From Stappia albiluteola (GTDB lineage Bacteria > Pseudomonadota > Alphaproteobacteria > Rhizobiales > Stappiaceae), in contig NZ_JACFXV010000067.1 of NCBI RefSeq assembly GCF_014050225.1, forward strand, positions 69,328-133,327: a DNA stretch of 64,000 nt, read 5' to 3'. Under the pieces are notes generated by a model that saw only the letters and a program-made list of their open reading frames with translations, made no database searches and was not told the origin of the DNA. The position numbers and the translations under genes are program-made. Shown piece by piece: positions 36,361 to 45,915 of the stretch (position 1 is its first letter; each line of letters starts with the position of its first letter).

Positions 36361-37518
36361 ATGCAGAAAAGCAGGAAGTGGATTGGCGGCGTAGCCGCGG
36401 CAACCCTGGCGCTCGGCGCCTTCGCCGGCGGCGCCGGCGCGGCCGACACGATCAAGATCGGCGCATCGCTGTCGGTGACCGGCCCCGCCGCCTTTCTCGG
36501 CGATCCGGAAGCCAGGACGCTCAAGATGTATGTCGACGACATCAATGCCGCCGGCGGTGTGAACGGCAAGCAGCTTGAGCTGGTGGTCTATGACGATGCG
36601 GGCGACGCCAACAATGCGCGCACCTTCGCGACCCGCCTCGTGGAAGACGACGGCGTCATCGCGGTCGTCGGCGGCTCCACCACCGGCACGACCATGGCGA
36701 TGGTGCCAGTCTACGAGGAAGCCGGGATACCCTTCATCTCGCTCGCCGGCGCGGTGGTGATCATCGACCCGGTGAAGGAGTTCGTCTTCAAGACGCCGCA
36801 TACCGACAAGATGGCCTGCGAGAAGATCTTCGAGGATATGAAAGGCCGCGGCATTTCGAAGATCGGCATGATCTCGGGCTCCGGCGGCTTCGACAAGTCG
36901 ATGCGCGAACAGTGCCTCGGCGTCGCCGGCAATTACGGCATCGAGGTCGTGGCCGACGAGACTTACGGTCCGAAGGACGCCGACATGACGCCCCAGCTCA
37001 CCAAGATCAAGGGCACGGACGGCGTCCAAGCCGTGGTCAATCCGGGCTTCGGCCAGGGGCCGGCGATCGTTACCCGCAACTATCGCCAGCTCGGCATCGA
37101 CGTGCCGCTCTACCAGAGCCACGGCGTTGCCTCGAAGTCGTTCATCGATCTTGCCGGCGAGGCCGCCGAAGGCGTGCGTCTGCCGGCAGCCGCGCTACTG
37201 GTCGGCGACAAGCTCCCCAACAGCGATCCGCAGAAGGCGGTCGTGACCGGCTACAAGTCGAAATACGAGGAGACCACCGGCCAGCCCGTCTCCACCTTCG
37301 GCGGTCACGCCTATGACGGCCTGATGATCCTGGTCGAGGCGATGAAGCGGGCGGGCTCGGAAGATCCGGCGGCTATCCGCGACGAGATCGAGAAGACCAC
37401 GGGCTTCATCGGCACCGGCGGCGAGGTCAACATGTCGGCGACCGACCATCTCGGCCTCGATCTTTCCGCCTTCAAGATGCTGGAAATCAAGGACGGCGAC
37501 TGGACGATCGTCCAGTAG
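36361..37518 (+). CDS. Branched-chain amino acid-type ABC transporter binding protein
   Basis: A 385-residue periplasmic binding protein of the LivJ/Peripla_BP_6 fold. The signal peptide ends GGAGAADTIKIGASLSVTGP, then ARTLKMYVDDINAAGGVNGK and VGGSTTGTTMAMVP follow. Together with livHMGF downstream it should form an importer. In paa islands of related bacteria such systems are suspected to import phenylacetate or related aromatic acids, but the ligand here is not known. GGGAGGAAG precedes the ATG. Confidence 0.9.
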   Translation: MQKSRKWIGGVAAATLALGAFAGGAGAADTIKIGASLSVTGPAAFLGDPEARTLKMYVDDINAAGGVNGKQLELVVYDDAGDANNARTFATRLVEDDGVIAVVGGSTTGTTMAMVPVYEEAGIPFISLAGAVVIIDPVKEFVFKTPHTDKMACEKIFEDMKGRGISKIGMISGSGGFDKSMREQCLGVAGNYGIEVVADETYGPKDADMTPQLTKIKGTDGVQAVVNPGFGQGPAIVTRNYRQLGIDVPLYQSHGVASKSFIDLAGEAAEGVRLPAAALLVGDKLPNSDPQKAVVTGYKSKYEETTGQPVSTFGGHAYDGLMILVEAMKRAGSEDPAAIRDEIEKTTGFIGTGGEVNMSATDHLGLDLSAFKMLEIKDGDWTIVQ

Positions 37519-37530
37519 TCGGAATGCGCG

Positions 37531-37803
37531 GGGTGAGGGGATGGAAGAGCGCTTCTAATTCCCGGCTGTTCCCCTCACCCTAACCCTCTCCCTGCGGGGA
37601 GAGGGAATTATGCCGTGCCATTGGCCAGCCTGTTCGGCGCCCGATTGCGCGTGCAGGCGGTTTGGACCAGGACGGCGGCATGCTCCACCTCTCCCTGAGG
37701 GAGAGGTCGGCGCGGAACGCGCCGGGTGAGGGGATGAAGAAGCATTTCGAAGTTCTTCGGCTGTTCCACTCATTCTGGCCCTTTCCCTCAAGGGAGAGGG
37801 AAC
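37531..37803. repeat. Block of hairpin repeats inside the liv transporter locus
   Basis: Three short hairpins occur in a 400-bp gap: CCCTCTCCC/GGGAGAGGG-type at 37584-37605, ACCTCTCCC/GGGAGAGGT at 37687-37707 and CCCTTTCCCT/AGGGAGAGGG at 37779-37800. The first and third are embedded in longer similar units (about 37531-37605 and 37728-37803) sharing GGATG.AGAGC..TTC, CGGCTGTTCC.CTCA and the hairpin. This type of CCCTCACCCTAACCCTC repeat is widespread in proteobacterial intergenic DNA. No gene is seen in the gap. Confidence 0.8.
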
Positions 37804-37925
37804 ATTGCGGTGCGAATGTCTTATGCGGATGCATCTAAGCCGAATTTCGCAATGGCAACCGAAAAACTCATGCAGGGCACCGGAGCAATTGATTCGGCGA
37901 ACGACGGAAAAGACCAAGGATTGAC

Positions 37926-38798
37926 ATGGCCGAATTCCTGCAATTCTGCGCATCGGGACTGACGGTGGGTGCCGTCTACGCGCTGGTCGCGCTTGGCTTC
38001 ACGATCATCTACAACGCGTCGGATGTGGTGAACTTCGCGCAGGGCGAGTTCGTCATGATCGGCGGCATGACGACCGTCTTCGCCACCGCCGCCGGCGTGC
38101 CGATGCCGCTTGCGATCCTCATCGCCATCGCCGCCGCGATGATCATCGGCCTGCTGCTGCATCGCCTGGCAATCGAGCCGGCGCGCGGCGCATCGCCCGT
38201 GACGCTGATCATCATCACAATCGGCGCGTCGATCTTCCTTCGCGGACTGGCGGCGATCGTCTTCGACAAGCAGTTCCATTCGCTGCCGGCCTTTTCCGGC
38301 GACACCCCGGTGCTGTTCGGCGGTGCGGCGATCCTGCCGCAAAGCTTCTGGGTGATCGGCGGCGCGCTGGTCATCGTCGTGCTGCTGTGGACGTTCTTCA
38401 ACCGTACGCTCACCGGCAAGGCAATCCTGGCGACGGCGGCCAATCGGCTCGCAGCGCGGCTTGTCGGCGTCAACACCTCCTTCGTGATCGGCTTGTCCTT
38501 CGTCCTCTCGGCCGCCATCGGCGCGATTGCCGGAATTCTGGTCACGCCGATCACGCTGACGAGTTACGACGTCGGCACGCTACTGGCGCTGAAGGGTTTC
38601 GCAGCAGCGATGCTGGGCGGCATGGGTAACCCGATCGGTGCAATCCTCGGCGGCCTGCTCGTCGGGTTGCTGGAGGCATTTGGCGCCGGATACCTGTCAT
38701 CCACCTACAAGGATGCAGTTGCCTTCATCGTCATTCTGGCCGTTCTCTTCGTGATGCCGGGCGGCCTGCTCGGGCGCGCCAGCGTGGAGCGGGTGTGA
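37926..38798 (+). CDS. livH: Branched-chain amino acid-type ABC permease LivH
   Basis: A 290-residue inner-membrane permease with about eight helices. Conserved LivH features are GLTVGAVYALVALGFTIIYNASDVVNFAQGEF near the N-terminus and KGFAAAMLGGMGNPIGAILGGLLVGLLEAF near the C-terminus. Its stop overlaps the livM start (TGATG). Confidence 0.93.
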   Translation: MAEFLQFCASGLTVGAVYALVALGFTIIYNASDVVNFAQGEFVMIGGMTTVFATAAGVPMPLAILIAIAAAMIIGLLLHRLAIEPARGASPVTLIIITIGASIFLRGLAAIVFDKQFHSLPAFSGDTPVLFGGAAILPQSFWVIGGALVIVVLLWTFFNRTLTGKAILATAANRLAARLVGVNTSFVIGLSFVLSAAIGAIAGILVTPITLTSYDVGTLLALKGFAAAMLGGMGNPIGAILGGLLVGLLEAFGAGYLSSTYKDAVAFIVILAVLFVMPGGLLGRASVERV

Positions 38799-39745
38799 TG
38801 ATGCGGCGCCTGATGTCCAATCGCCTGGCGGTTCCGGCAATCCTGTCGCTCCTCGTCGTCGGGCTGTTCTTCGTCATGCCGTCGAGTTTCTATCTCAGGG
38901 TCGCGGCTCTGGTGTGGATCTCCGCGCTGGCGGTCATCGGGCTGAACCTGCTGATGGGCTATGCCGGACAGGTCAGCCTCGGCCATGCCGGGTTCTTCGG
39001 CGTTGGCGCCTATTCCGTTGCGATCCTGCCGGCGCAGTTCGGCCTGCATCCGCTCGTCTCGCTGATAGTCGGAGCGCTGGCGGCGGCGCTGCTGGCCTTT
39101 CTCGTCGGGCGGCCGATCCTCAAGCTCAAGGGCCACTACCTGGCCGTGGCGACGCTCGGCTTCGGCATCCTCGTGTTCATGGTGATCGGCAACGAGGCCT
39201 GGTTGACCGGAGGGCCGGACGGCATGCCGGTGCCGCGGCTGGTGCTCGGCGACTGGCGGGTGAGGGGCGGGGAAGCGTGGTACTGGATAACCGGCGCCCT
39301 GATGGTTGTCGGCAGCTGGATTGCCGTCAATCTGGTCGCGAGCCCGACCGGACGGGCACTGAGGGCCCTGCACGATTCCGAGGTGGCCGCGCGCGTCGTC
39401 GGTGTCGACGTCGCCCGCTACAAGCTGATCGTCTTCGTCATTTCCGCCGTCTATGCCTCGGTGGCCGGTTCGACACTGGCGTTGGTCAACGGCTTCATCA
39501 CCCCGGATGCGGCCGGCTTCCTGCATTCCATCCAGCTCGTCACCATGGTGGTGCTTGGGGGGATGGGGTCGGTTCTCGGCTCGGTGGTGGGGGCTGCCGT
39601 GCTCATCGTCCTGCCGCAGGTGCTCACCGCTTTCCACGACTACGAACACCTGCTGCTCGGCTTCCTGATGATGGCCTTCATGATCCTCCTGCGCGCCGGC
39701 ATCGTGCCGAGCCTTTCAGCGGCATTCGCGGGGAGGCGGGCATGA
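38798..39745 (+). CDS. livM: Branched-chain amino acid-type ABC permease LivM
   Basis: A 315-residue inner-membrane permease. It has the LivM signature GLNLLMGYAGQVSLGHAGFFGVGAY, KLKGHYLAVATLGFG and VLGGMGSVLGSVVGAAVLIVLPQ. The start is ATG at 38798 or the GTG three bases before it. It overlaps both neighbours by a few bases, so HMGF is one translational unit. Confidence 0.93.
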   Translation: MMRRLMSNRLAVPAILSLLVVGLFFVMPSSFYLRVAALVWISALAVIGLNLLMGYAGQVSLGHAGFFGVGAYSVAILPAQFGLHPLVSLIVGALAAALLAFLVGRPILKLKGHYLAVATLGFGILVFMVIGNEAWLTGGPDGMPVPRLVLGDWRVRGGEAWYWITGALMVVGSWIAVNLVASPTGRALRALHDSEVAARVVGVDVARYKLIVFVISAVYASVAGSTLALVNGFITPDAAGFLHSIQLVTMVVLGGMGSVLGSVVGAAVLIVLPQVLTAFHDYEHLLLGFLMMAFMILLRAGIVPSLSAAFAGRRA

Positions 39746-40530
39746 GCATCCTGCATGTGGAGGATATCGGCATCGCCTTCGGCGGCGTGAAGGCCGTCGA
39801 TCACGTCACCTTCCATGTCGAAAAGGGCGAGGTCTTCTCGATCATCGGGCCGAACGGCGCGGGAAAGACCACGCTGTTCAACCTGATGTCCGGCGTCTAC
39901 CGCCCGAAATTCGGCAAGGTGCTGCTTTCGGGCGAGGACGTGACGGGGCGTGAACCGCAGGAACTGGCGCGGCGCGGCATGTCACGCACCTTCCAGAACC
40001 TGCAGGTCTTCTTCCGGATGACGGCGCGCGAAAACGTCATGGTCGGCAGACACCTCCTGGAAAAGCGCGGCCTTTTCGCCCATCTTTTCGCCCTGCCGGC
40101 GACCGCCCGCCAGAACAGGGAGAGCGCGGAAGCGGCCGACCGGTTCCTCGATCGCGTCGGCTTGGCTGCCTATGCGGACATGCCGGCCTCCGCCATGCCT
40201 TATGGCGCGTTGAAGCGGCTGGAGATTGCCCGTGCGCTCGCCGCTCAGCCTTCGGTGCTGCTGCTCGACGAACCGGCGGCCGGCTGCAATCCGGTGGAGA
40301 CGGAAGAAATCGAACGGCTCGTTCGCAGCATTGCCGACGAAGGCGTCACCGTCGTGCTCGTCGAACACGATATGAAGATGGTCATGCGGATCTCGAACCG
40401 CATTCATGTGCTGGAGTTCGGCCGTACCCTCGCTCAGGGAACTTCGGCGGAAATCCGTGCCAATCCGAAGGTCATCGAGGCCTATCTCGGCACTCACGGC
40501 TCGAAGGAGGCTTCCGTTGCGTGTCGATGA
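39742..40530 (+). CDS. livG: ABC transporter ATPase LivG
   Basis: A 262-residue ATPase with Walker A GPNGAGKTT at about residue 37 and Walker B VLLLDEPAAG. The expected LSGG-type signature is replaced by MPYGALKRLEIARALA, a variant common in LivG. The start ATG overlaps the livM stop (ATGA). The preceding in-frame open stretch belongs to livM read in another frame. Confidence 0.92.
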   Translation: MSILHVEDIGIAFGGVKAVDHVTFHVEKGEVFSIIGPNGAGKTTLFNLMSGVYRPKFGKVLLSGEDVTGREPQELARRGMSRTFQNLQVFFRMTARENVMVGRHLLEKRGLFAHLFALPATARQNRESAEAADRFLDRVGLAAYADMPASAMPYGALKRLEIARALAAQPSVLLLDEPAAGCNPVETEEIERLVRSIADEGVTVVLVEHDMKMVMRISNRIHVLEFGRTLAQGTSAEIRANPKVIEAYLGTHGSKEASVACR

Positions 40531-41239
40531 CGCCCTGCTTCAGGTCGATGGCCTCCATTCGTCCTATGGTCGCATCGAGGCGCTGCACGGCGTGTCGCTT
40601 GCGGTCAATCGCGGCGAGATCGTCGCACTCGTCGGCGGCAACGGTGCCGGCAAGACGACGCTGCTGCGCTCCATCTCCGGTGTGCAGCCGGTCAATGGCG
40701 GCAAGGTGTCGCTGAAAGGCGAGGATATCACCCGTTCCTCGCCGCACGAGCGAGTGAGGCGCGGCATCGCCCAGGTGCCCGAGGGACGGCAGATCTTCGC
40801 GCCGCTGTCGATCGAGGACAATCTCCGCCTCGGCGCCTACCTGCGCAAGGACCGCAAGGTCGGGGAAGACCTCGAGCAGGTCTATGGTCTGTTTCCGGTA
40901 CTGAAGGAGCGCCGTTTCAATCCGGCCGGCGGACTTTCGGGCGGACAGCAGCAGATGCTGGCGATCGGCCGCGCATTGATGAGCCGCCCAAGCCTGCTTC
41001 TTCTCGACGAGCCGTCGATGGGCCTGGCACCTATCCTCGTCGATCAGGTGTTCGAGATCATCGTCAGGCTGCGCGAGGAAAGCGGCGTCACAGTCTTCCT
41101 CGTCGAGCAGAACGCCTTCGCGGCGCTGTCGATCGCAGATCGTGGCTATGTAATCGAGACCGGTGACATTGCCCTTTCGGGTACCGGCAAGGCGCTGCTC
41201 GAAGACCCGAGAGTGAGGGAAGCCTATCTCGGCGTCTGA
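40517..41239 (+). CDS. livF: ABC transporter ATPase LivF
   Basis: A 240-residue ATPase with Walker A GGNGAGKTTL, signature LSGGQQQMLAIGRAL and Walker B LLLLDEPSMGL, plus the LivF-typical QVPEGRQIFAPLSIEDNL. The start is read as TTG at 40517 because AAGGAGG sits 7 bp upstream inside the end of livG and no ATG is suitable. It overlaps livG by 14 bp. Confidence 0.92.
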   Translation: MRVDDALLQVDGLHSSYGRIEALHGVSLAVNRGEIVALVGGNGAGKTTLLRSISGVQPVNGGKVSLKGEDITRSSPHERVRRGIAQVPEGRQIFAPLSIEDNLRLGAYLRKDRKVGEDLEQVYGLFPVLKERRFNPAGGLSGGQQQMLAIGRALMSRPSLLLLDEPSMGLAPILVDQVFEIIVRLREESGVTVFLVEQNAFAALSIADRGYVIETGDIALSGTGKALLEDPRVREAYLGV

Positions 41240-41328
41240 GGCTTGCCGGGCCCCTTCCCAGATCGGCTAGACTGCCGGCAACGGCGACGAGTCGCGGGTC
41301 ATGACCGCGCAACCGACAGGGCAAGACG

Positions 41329-42291
41329 ATGCTGCAACTGGATCAGGCGACGACGCGGGCGATGCTGGAGTGGCGGCCGCTCATCGAAGCGCTGCGTGCG
41401 ATGTTCGACGACGGTTGCGAGATGCCGGTTCGCCATCATCACGATGTCGCCGTGCCGGGCGAGGCGGACGCGACCTTGCTGCTGATGCCGGCCTGGGTGC
41501 CAGGCCGCTATATCGGCGTGAAACTGGCCACGGTCGTGCCGGGCAACGGTGCGCGGGGCCTGCCCGCCGTGATGGCGACTTATTGCCTTTCCAGCGGCAG
41601 GACAGGCGAGATGCTGGCGCTGATCGATGGCGGCGAGCTCACGGCAAGACGGACAGCCGCCGCCTCGGCCCTTGCAGCCGACTACCTGGCCCGCAAGGAC
41701 GCGTCCGACCTGCTGCTGATCGGTACGGGCCGGGTGGTCGAAAACCTGATCGGCGCCCACTGCGCCGTCCGCCCGATCCGGAAGGTGTCGGTGTGGGGAC
41801 GGGACATGGCGAAGGCGGAGGCGCTGGCGGAAGCCGCGGCCCGTGAACATGGCGTCGAGGCGGAGGCCGCCGGCGACCTGGGCAAGGCGCTGGAGACGGC
41901 CGATATCGTCAGCGCGGCTACCCTGTCCGAAATACCGCTGATCGAGGGGGTACGGCTTTCGCCCGGCTGCCATGTCGATCTGGTCGGTGCCTTCAAGCCC
42001 TCCATGCGGGAGAGCGACGACGAGGCGATCCGCCGGGCGTCCGTCTTCGTCGACACACTGGCCGGCGCAACCAGGGAAGGCGGCGACATCGTCCAGCCGC
42101 TCCAGTCCGGCGTGCTCAAGATGGAGGACATTCGGGGCGATCTCTTTTCCCTCGCCACCGGAACCGTGCCCGGCAGGGTATCGGAGGACGAGATCACTCT
42201 CTTCAAGTCGGTCGGCGCAGCGCTTGAGGATCTCGCCGGCGCCATCCTCGCCTACGAAACGGCGATGGCCCGGCCACAGGGCGCCGGCTGA
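41329..42291 (+). CDS. Ornithine cyclodeaminase/mu-crystallin family protein
   Basis: A 320-residue NAD(P)-binding protein of the OCD/mu-crystallin family. It has VKLATVVPGNGARGLPAVMATY, LLIGTGRVVENLI in the Rossmann domain and HVDLVGAFKPSMRESDDE. Members act as ornithine cyclodeaminase, as reductases of cyclic imino acids such as 1-pyrroline-2-carboxylate, or as alanine/ectoine-related enzymes, and sequence alone does not decide which. It stands alone between livF and the convergent uxuB, 2 bp from the uxuB stop. Confidence 0.85.
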   Translation: MLQLDQATTRAMLEWRPLIEALRAMFDDGCEMPVRHHHDVAVPGEADATLLLMPAWVPGRYIGVKLATVVPGNGARGLPAVMATYCLSSGRTGEMLALIDGGELTARRTAAASALAADYLARKDASDLLLIGTGRVVENLIGAHCAVRPIRKVSVWGRDMAKAEALAEAAAREHGVEAEAAGDLGKALETADIVSAATLSEIPLIEGVRLSPGCHVDLVGAFKPSMRESDDEAIRRASVFVDTLAGATREGGDIVQPLQSGVLKMEDIRGDLFSLATGTVPGRVSEDEITLFKSVGAALEDLAGAILAYETAMARPQGAG

Positions 42292-42293
42292 AT

Positions 42294-43778
42294 TCAGTTC
42301 AGGCTCGCCGCTTCGTCTTCGATTGTCTTGAGCATTCCAAATCTCAGCATGCGCTCAAGCCGCATCTCGACAGCCCTCCTCCAGTCGGTGGAGGCCATGA
42401 GCTCATCCGGAAACAGGTTATCCAGCCCATGCAGCGCCCGCGAGATTGCTGTTGCGTCATCGCTTGCAGCGCTCAAGGCAGTTCGGATGTCCTCCTCGCG
42501 CGGGTCCCGCAGGGCATAGGATTCGCCTTGGTCGTCGCGGCCGAGGCAATAGCGCATCCAGCTTGCGGCGGCGAAGGCGAAAGAGGCGATGTTCTGCCCG
42601 TCGAGCAAGGCGGAAACGGCGGGAACGAGCAGTCGCTGCGGCAGCTTTTCCGTGCCGTCCATGGCGATCTGGTAGGTTTCGTGGGCGATTGCCGGGTTCT
42701 CGAAACGGCGGCCGAGATCTTCTGCATAGGATCTGAGATTGATGCCTTCAAGCGGCTGCAATGTCGCCGCCGCGGCATCGAAATGCCGCCGGACGAGGCG
42801 GGTAAGCCCCGGCGATGCCATCGCGTCTCGGACATAGCGGTAGCCTGAGAGAAAGCCGGCATAGGCGATCAGCGAATGCGTGCCGTTCAGCATCCGGAGT
42901 TTCATGTTCTCGTAGGGGGCAACGTCCTTGACCAGAAGGGCGCCGCCGATTTCCCACGTGGGACGTCCGGCGACGAAGTCGTCCTCGATCACCCATTGCG
43001 AAAAGGGTTCGGTCTCGATCGCGGCATGATCGCTGAAGCCGGTCAGGGCTTCGGCATCCACTAAGGTGCGCTCACTCGCCGCCGGGGTAATACGGTCGAC
43101 CATGGTGGAGGGAAAGGACGCGTTCGCCTCGATCCACCGAGCGAGATCGGGGTCGATGCGCCTCGCATAGTCGAGCGTGCCGGAACGGATGAGTTTACCG
43201 TTTTCCGGCAGGTTGTCGCAGCAAAGCACGGTGAAGGCGGGAAGCCCTGCCTCGCGCCTCAGGCGCAGCGCCTCGACGATGTAGCCGAGCGCACCTTCGG
43301 GAGAACGTGGGTTCGCGAGATCATGGGCGATTGCCGGATGCGACGGCATGACGGCGCCGCTTGACCGGTCTATGCCATAGGCCTTTTCGGTGACGGTCAG
43401 GCTGACGATCCTGATTGCCGGAGCGGCGAGGGCAGCCAGCGCGGCTTCCCTGCCGCGGGCCGCTGCAATGACGCCCGCGATACTGCCGATTATACGGGCC
43501 TTGGTTCCTTCGCCGTCGCGTTCCAGCAGGGTGTAGAGCCCGTGTTGCGGGTTGAGGGCGTCGGCAACGTCCAAGCCGCGCAGGCTGATGCCGCGGATGC
43601 GCCAATCGCCGCCGTGCTGCGCAAGAGCGTCGTCGGTATAGACGGCCTGATGCGCACGGTGGAAAGCGCCGCAGCCGATATGGACGATGCCGACGCCATG
43701 ATCCGACGGCCTATAGGCGGGCAGGCGAACCGGCGCGCGAATCCCGTCCAGCGACGACAGTCTTTCTCTTCCGCTCAT
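42294..43778 (-). CDS. uxuB: Fructuronate reductase / mannitol dehydrogenase family protein
   Basis: A 494-residue member of the long-chain mannitol dehydrogenase family. It shows VHIGCGAFHRAHQAVY at the N-terminal Rossmann fold, VLCCDNLPENGKL, FPSTMVDRITP and the catalytic helix KLRMLNGTHSLIAYAG. The position directly after uxuA, with an ATGA overlap, points to D-fructuronate reductase making D-mannonate, but mannitol or arabinitol dehydrogenase paralogues look alike. Confidence 0.87.
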   Translation of the reverse strand: MSGRERLSSLDGIRAPVRLPAYRPSDHGVGIVHIGCGAFHRAHQAVYTDDALAQHGGDWRIRGISLRGLDVADALNPQHGLYTLLERDGEGTKARIIGSIAGVIAAARGREAALAALAAPAIRIVSLTVTEKAYGIDRSSGAVMPSHPAIAHDLANPRSPEGALGYIVEALRLRREAGLPAFTVLCCDNLPENGKLIRSGTLDYARRIDPDLARWIEANASFPSTMVDRITPAASERTLVDAEALTGFSDHAAIETEPFSQWVIEDDFVAGRPTWEIGGALLVKDVAPYENMKLRMLNGTHSLIAYAGFLSGYRYVRDAMASPGLTRLVRRHFDAAAATLQPLEGINLRSYAEDLGRRFENPAIAHETYQIAMDGTEKLPQRLLVPAVSALLDGQNIASFAFAAASWMRYCLGRDDQGESYALRDPREEDIRTALSAASDDATAISRALHGLDNLFPDELMASTDWRRAVEMRLERMLRFGMLKTIEDEAASLN

Positions 43779-44992
43779 GCCGGCAACCCGTGCCTTTCGT
43801 GCGAAAGGGCGGTCATGATGCCCCTCAGTTCGGCGAGCCCCTTCAGCCGGCCGATCGACGGGTAGCCCGGCTGCGCCCGGCGGGTCAGGTCGTCGAGGAT
43901 GTCCTGACCGTGGTCGGGCCGCATGGGGATCTGGTGATCCTTGCGACCTGCTTTCCTGCGCCGTGCCTCTTCCTTCAGTGCCGCCGCGACAAGAGCGACC
44001 ATGTCGGTGTCGCCGCCAAGATGCTCCGCCTCGTGGAAGGAGCCGAACAGGCCGTTGCTTTCGCGCTTGACGTTGCGCAGGTGCAGGAAATGAATGCGGT
44101 CGCCGAAGCGCTCCATTATGCCAGGCAGGTCGTTGTCGGCGCGAGCGCCGAGCGATCCCGAACAAAGCGTCATGCCGTTGGCGGGCAGATCGACCGCATC
44201 CAGGGTCGCCTTGTAGTCGGCTTCCGTCGACATGATGCGCGGCAGGCCGAGGAGCGGGACGGGAGGGTCGTCCGGGTGGCAGCACATGCGGATGCCCACC
44301 TCCTCGGCAACCGGCACGACTTCCTCAAGGAAATCGATGAAGTGTCGCCGCAGCCGACCGGCGTCGATAGCGCCGTATTCGGCAAGGTGAGCACGTACGT
44401 CGTCCAGCGTCAGGTGTTCGGCGGCGCCCGGCAGGCCGAAGGCGACATTGCCGGCGAGCGCGGTTTTCGCTTCGTCGCTCATGGCGCGGAAGCGGTCGCC
44501 GGCAGCCTCCGCCACATCGGCCGCAAAATCGGCCGCGGCGCCGGGGCGCTTGAGGATATGAATGTCGAATGCGGCGAAATCGACGAGGTCGAAACGCATG
44601 CAGGTGCCGCCATGCGAAACCCGGTAGGCGAGGTCCGTCCGCGTCCAGTCGAGGACCGGCATGAAGTTGTAGCAAAGGACCTCGATGCCGCAGGCGGCGA
44701 TGTTGCGCAGGCTTGCCTTGTAGGCCTCGATGTGGGCGCGCCAGTCGCCCTTCTGTTTCTTGATGTCCTCGGATACCGGGAGACTTTCGACAACTTCCCA
44801 GGCGAGGCCGGATGGCGAGCCGTCACGGCGGCGGGCGATCTCGGCCTTGCGTTTCTCGATCTCGGCGACGCTCCACACCTCGCCGCTCGGGACATGATGA
44901 AGGGCGGAAACGACGCCCTCGACGCCTGCCTGGAGCATATCGTCGACAGAGACAAGGTCCTTCGGGCCGAACCAGCGCCACGTCTGTCTCAT
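43775..44992 (-). CDS. uxuA: Mannonate dehydratase
   Basis: A 405-residue TIM-barrel enzyme that dehydrates D-mannonate to 2-keto-3-deoxygluconate. It opens MRQTWRWFGPKDLVSVDDMLQAGVEGVVSALHH. It also contains CYNFMPVLDWTRTDL, RMCCHPDDPP and LCSGSLGARADNDL with metal-binding Cys/His residues, and ends with the RPDHGQDILDD block, all typical of UxuA. It is first in a minus-strand uxuA-uxuB operon that diverges from a GntR regulator. Confidence 0.95.
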   Translation of the reverse strand: MRQTWRWFGPKDLVSVDDMLQAGVEGVVSALHHVPSGEVWSVAEIEKRKAEIARRRDGSPSGLAWEVVESLPVSEDIKKQKGDWRAHIEAYKASLRNIAACGIEVLCYNFMPVLDWTRTDLAYRVSHGGTCMRFDLVDFAAFDIHILKRPGAAADFAADVAEAAGDRFRAMSDEAKTALAGNVAFGLPGAAEHLTLDDVRAHLAEYGAIDAGRLRRHFIDFLEEVVPVAEEVGIRMCCHPDDPPVPLLGLPRIMSTEADYKATLDAVDLPANGMTLCSGSLGARADNDLPGIMERFGDRIHFLHLRNVKRESNGLFGSFHEAEHLGGDTDMVALVAAALKEEARRRKAGRKDHQIPMRPDHGQDILDDLTRRAQPGYPSIGRLKGLAELRGIMTALSHERHGLPA

Positions 44993-45124
44993 TTCGTCCT
45001 CTTGTGCGCCAAACGCGATTTTCTTTCGATTTTCGAAGTTATGGCTCGCGCCGTACGGGCTGGATATAGGGCGTCCGCCTCGGGCTGCCCGGGATCAGGC
45101 CTGTCTTATCACCGCCTGCGTAAG

Positions 45125-45170
45125 TTGACTAGTATGGAAGTATGGTGATATGCATGCCGCAAAGGGAGGA
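45125..45170 (+). promoter_or_regulatory. Probable promoter of the GntR-TRAP operon
   Basis: TTGACT (45125-45130) is followed after 16 bp by a weak GATATG -10 box. The directly repeated AGTATGG (45131-45137 and 45139-45145) sits between them and is a possible regulator site. A strong ribosome binding site AAAGGGAGGA follows at 45161-45170. The 190-bp gap also serves the divergent uxuA. Confidence 0.4.
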
Positions 45171-45179
45171 ACACATCCG

Positions 45180-45890
45180 GTGAACAATCAGGACCGTGCC
45201 GAATTGATCATCGCGCAAGGGGCGCCGGTCGGGCCGCAGGTCTACCGGATCCTCCGGGCGAAGATCATTCGCGGCGACCTGGCGCCCGGCGCCCGGATTT
45301 CGGAGTCCGAGATCGCCCGCACCTTCGCCCTGAGCCGCCAGCCCGTGAGGGAGGCTTTCATCAAGCTCAGCGAGGAAGGGCTGGTTGAGGTGCGGCCGCA
45401 GCGTGGTACGCTGGTGACCAAGATCTCGACTGCAGCAGTGCTCGATGCCCGCTTCGTGCGCGAGGCGATCGAGGCGGATGTGGTTCGCCTCGTGGCCCGG
45501 TCCGTCGACCCGGCGGTGCTTGCCGACCTGCGGGGGCAGATCGAGCTGCAGAAGGCGATCGCCGGCGGCGACCCGGATCAGTTCATGCGCCTCGACGAGC
45601 GCTTCCATCGCACGCTCTCGGAGGCCGCCGGCAAGCCCTATGCCTGGAAGGTGATCGAGGACGTCAAGGCGCAGATGGACCGGGTGCGGTTCCTGAGCTT
45701 CATCCAGTTTCCGGTTCCGACGCTGATCAAGCAGCACGAGGCGGTGGTCGATGCCATCGCGGCCGAAGCACCCGATGCCGCTGAAGCGGCGATGCGGCGG
45801 CACCTTCGGGAAATCATCACGGCCCTTCCGGCGATTGCCGAAGCGCGTCCGGCCTTCTTCGCCGACGCGGATGCAAACAGCGAAAGCTGA
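45180..45890 (+). CDS. GntR/FCD-family regulator of hexuronate genes
   Basis: A 236-residue regulator with N-terminal winged helix (about residues 20-85: VYRILRAKIIRGDLAPG, SRQPVREAFIKLSEEGLVEV) and a C-terminal FCD ligand domain (ARFVREAIEADVVRLVA ... HRTLSEAAGK ... HEAVVDAI with metal-coordinating His). The start is taken as GTG 45180, 9 bp after GGGAGGA; an ATG at 45150 lies before that site. It diverges from uxuA and precedes the TRAP genes, so it probably controls both. Confidence 0.88.
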   Translation: MNNQDRAELIIAQGAPVGPQVYRILRAKIIRGDLAPGARISESEIARTFALSRQPVREAFIKLSEEGLVEVRPQRGTLVTKISTAAVLDARFVREAIEADVVRLVARSVDPAVLADLRGQIELQKAIAGGDPDQFMRLDERFHRTLSEAAGKPYAWKVIEDVKAQMDRVRFLSFIQFPVPTLIKQHEAVVDAIAAEAPDAAEAAMRRHLREIITALPAIAEARPAFFADADANSES

Positions 45891-45915
45891 TGAAACCCAC
45901 GACAGGGAGGAAAGA

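Noticed and set aside
37584-37800. Possible CRISPR array
   Set aside because: The three repeats are short hairpins of differing sequence with irregular spacing and no cas genes; they fit ordinary intergenic palindromes.
43790-45148. Plus-strand open frame opposite uxuA
   Set aside because: Mannonate dehydratase signatures on the minus strand are strong; this frame is a shadow.
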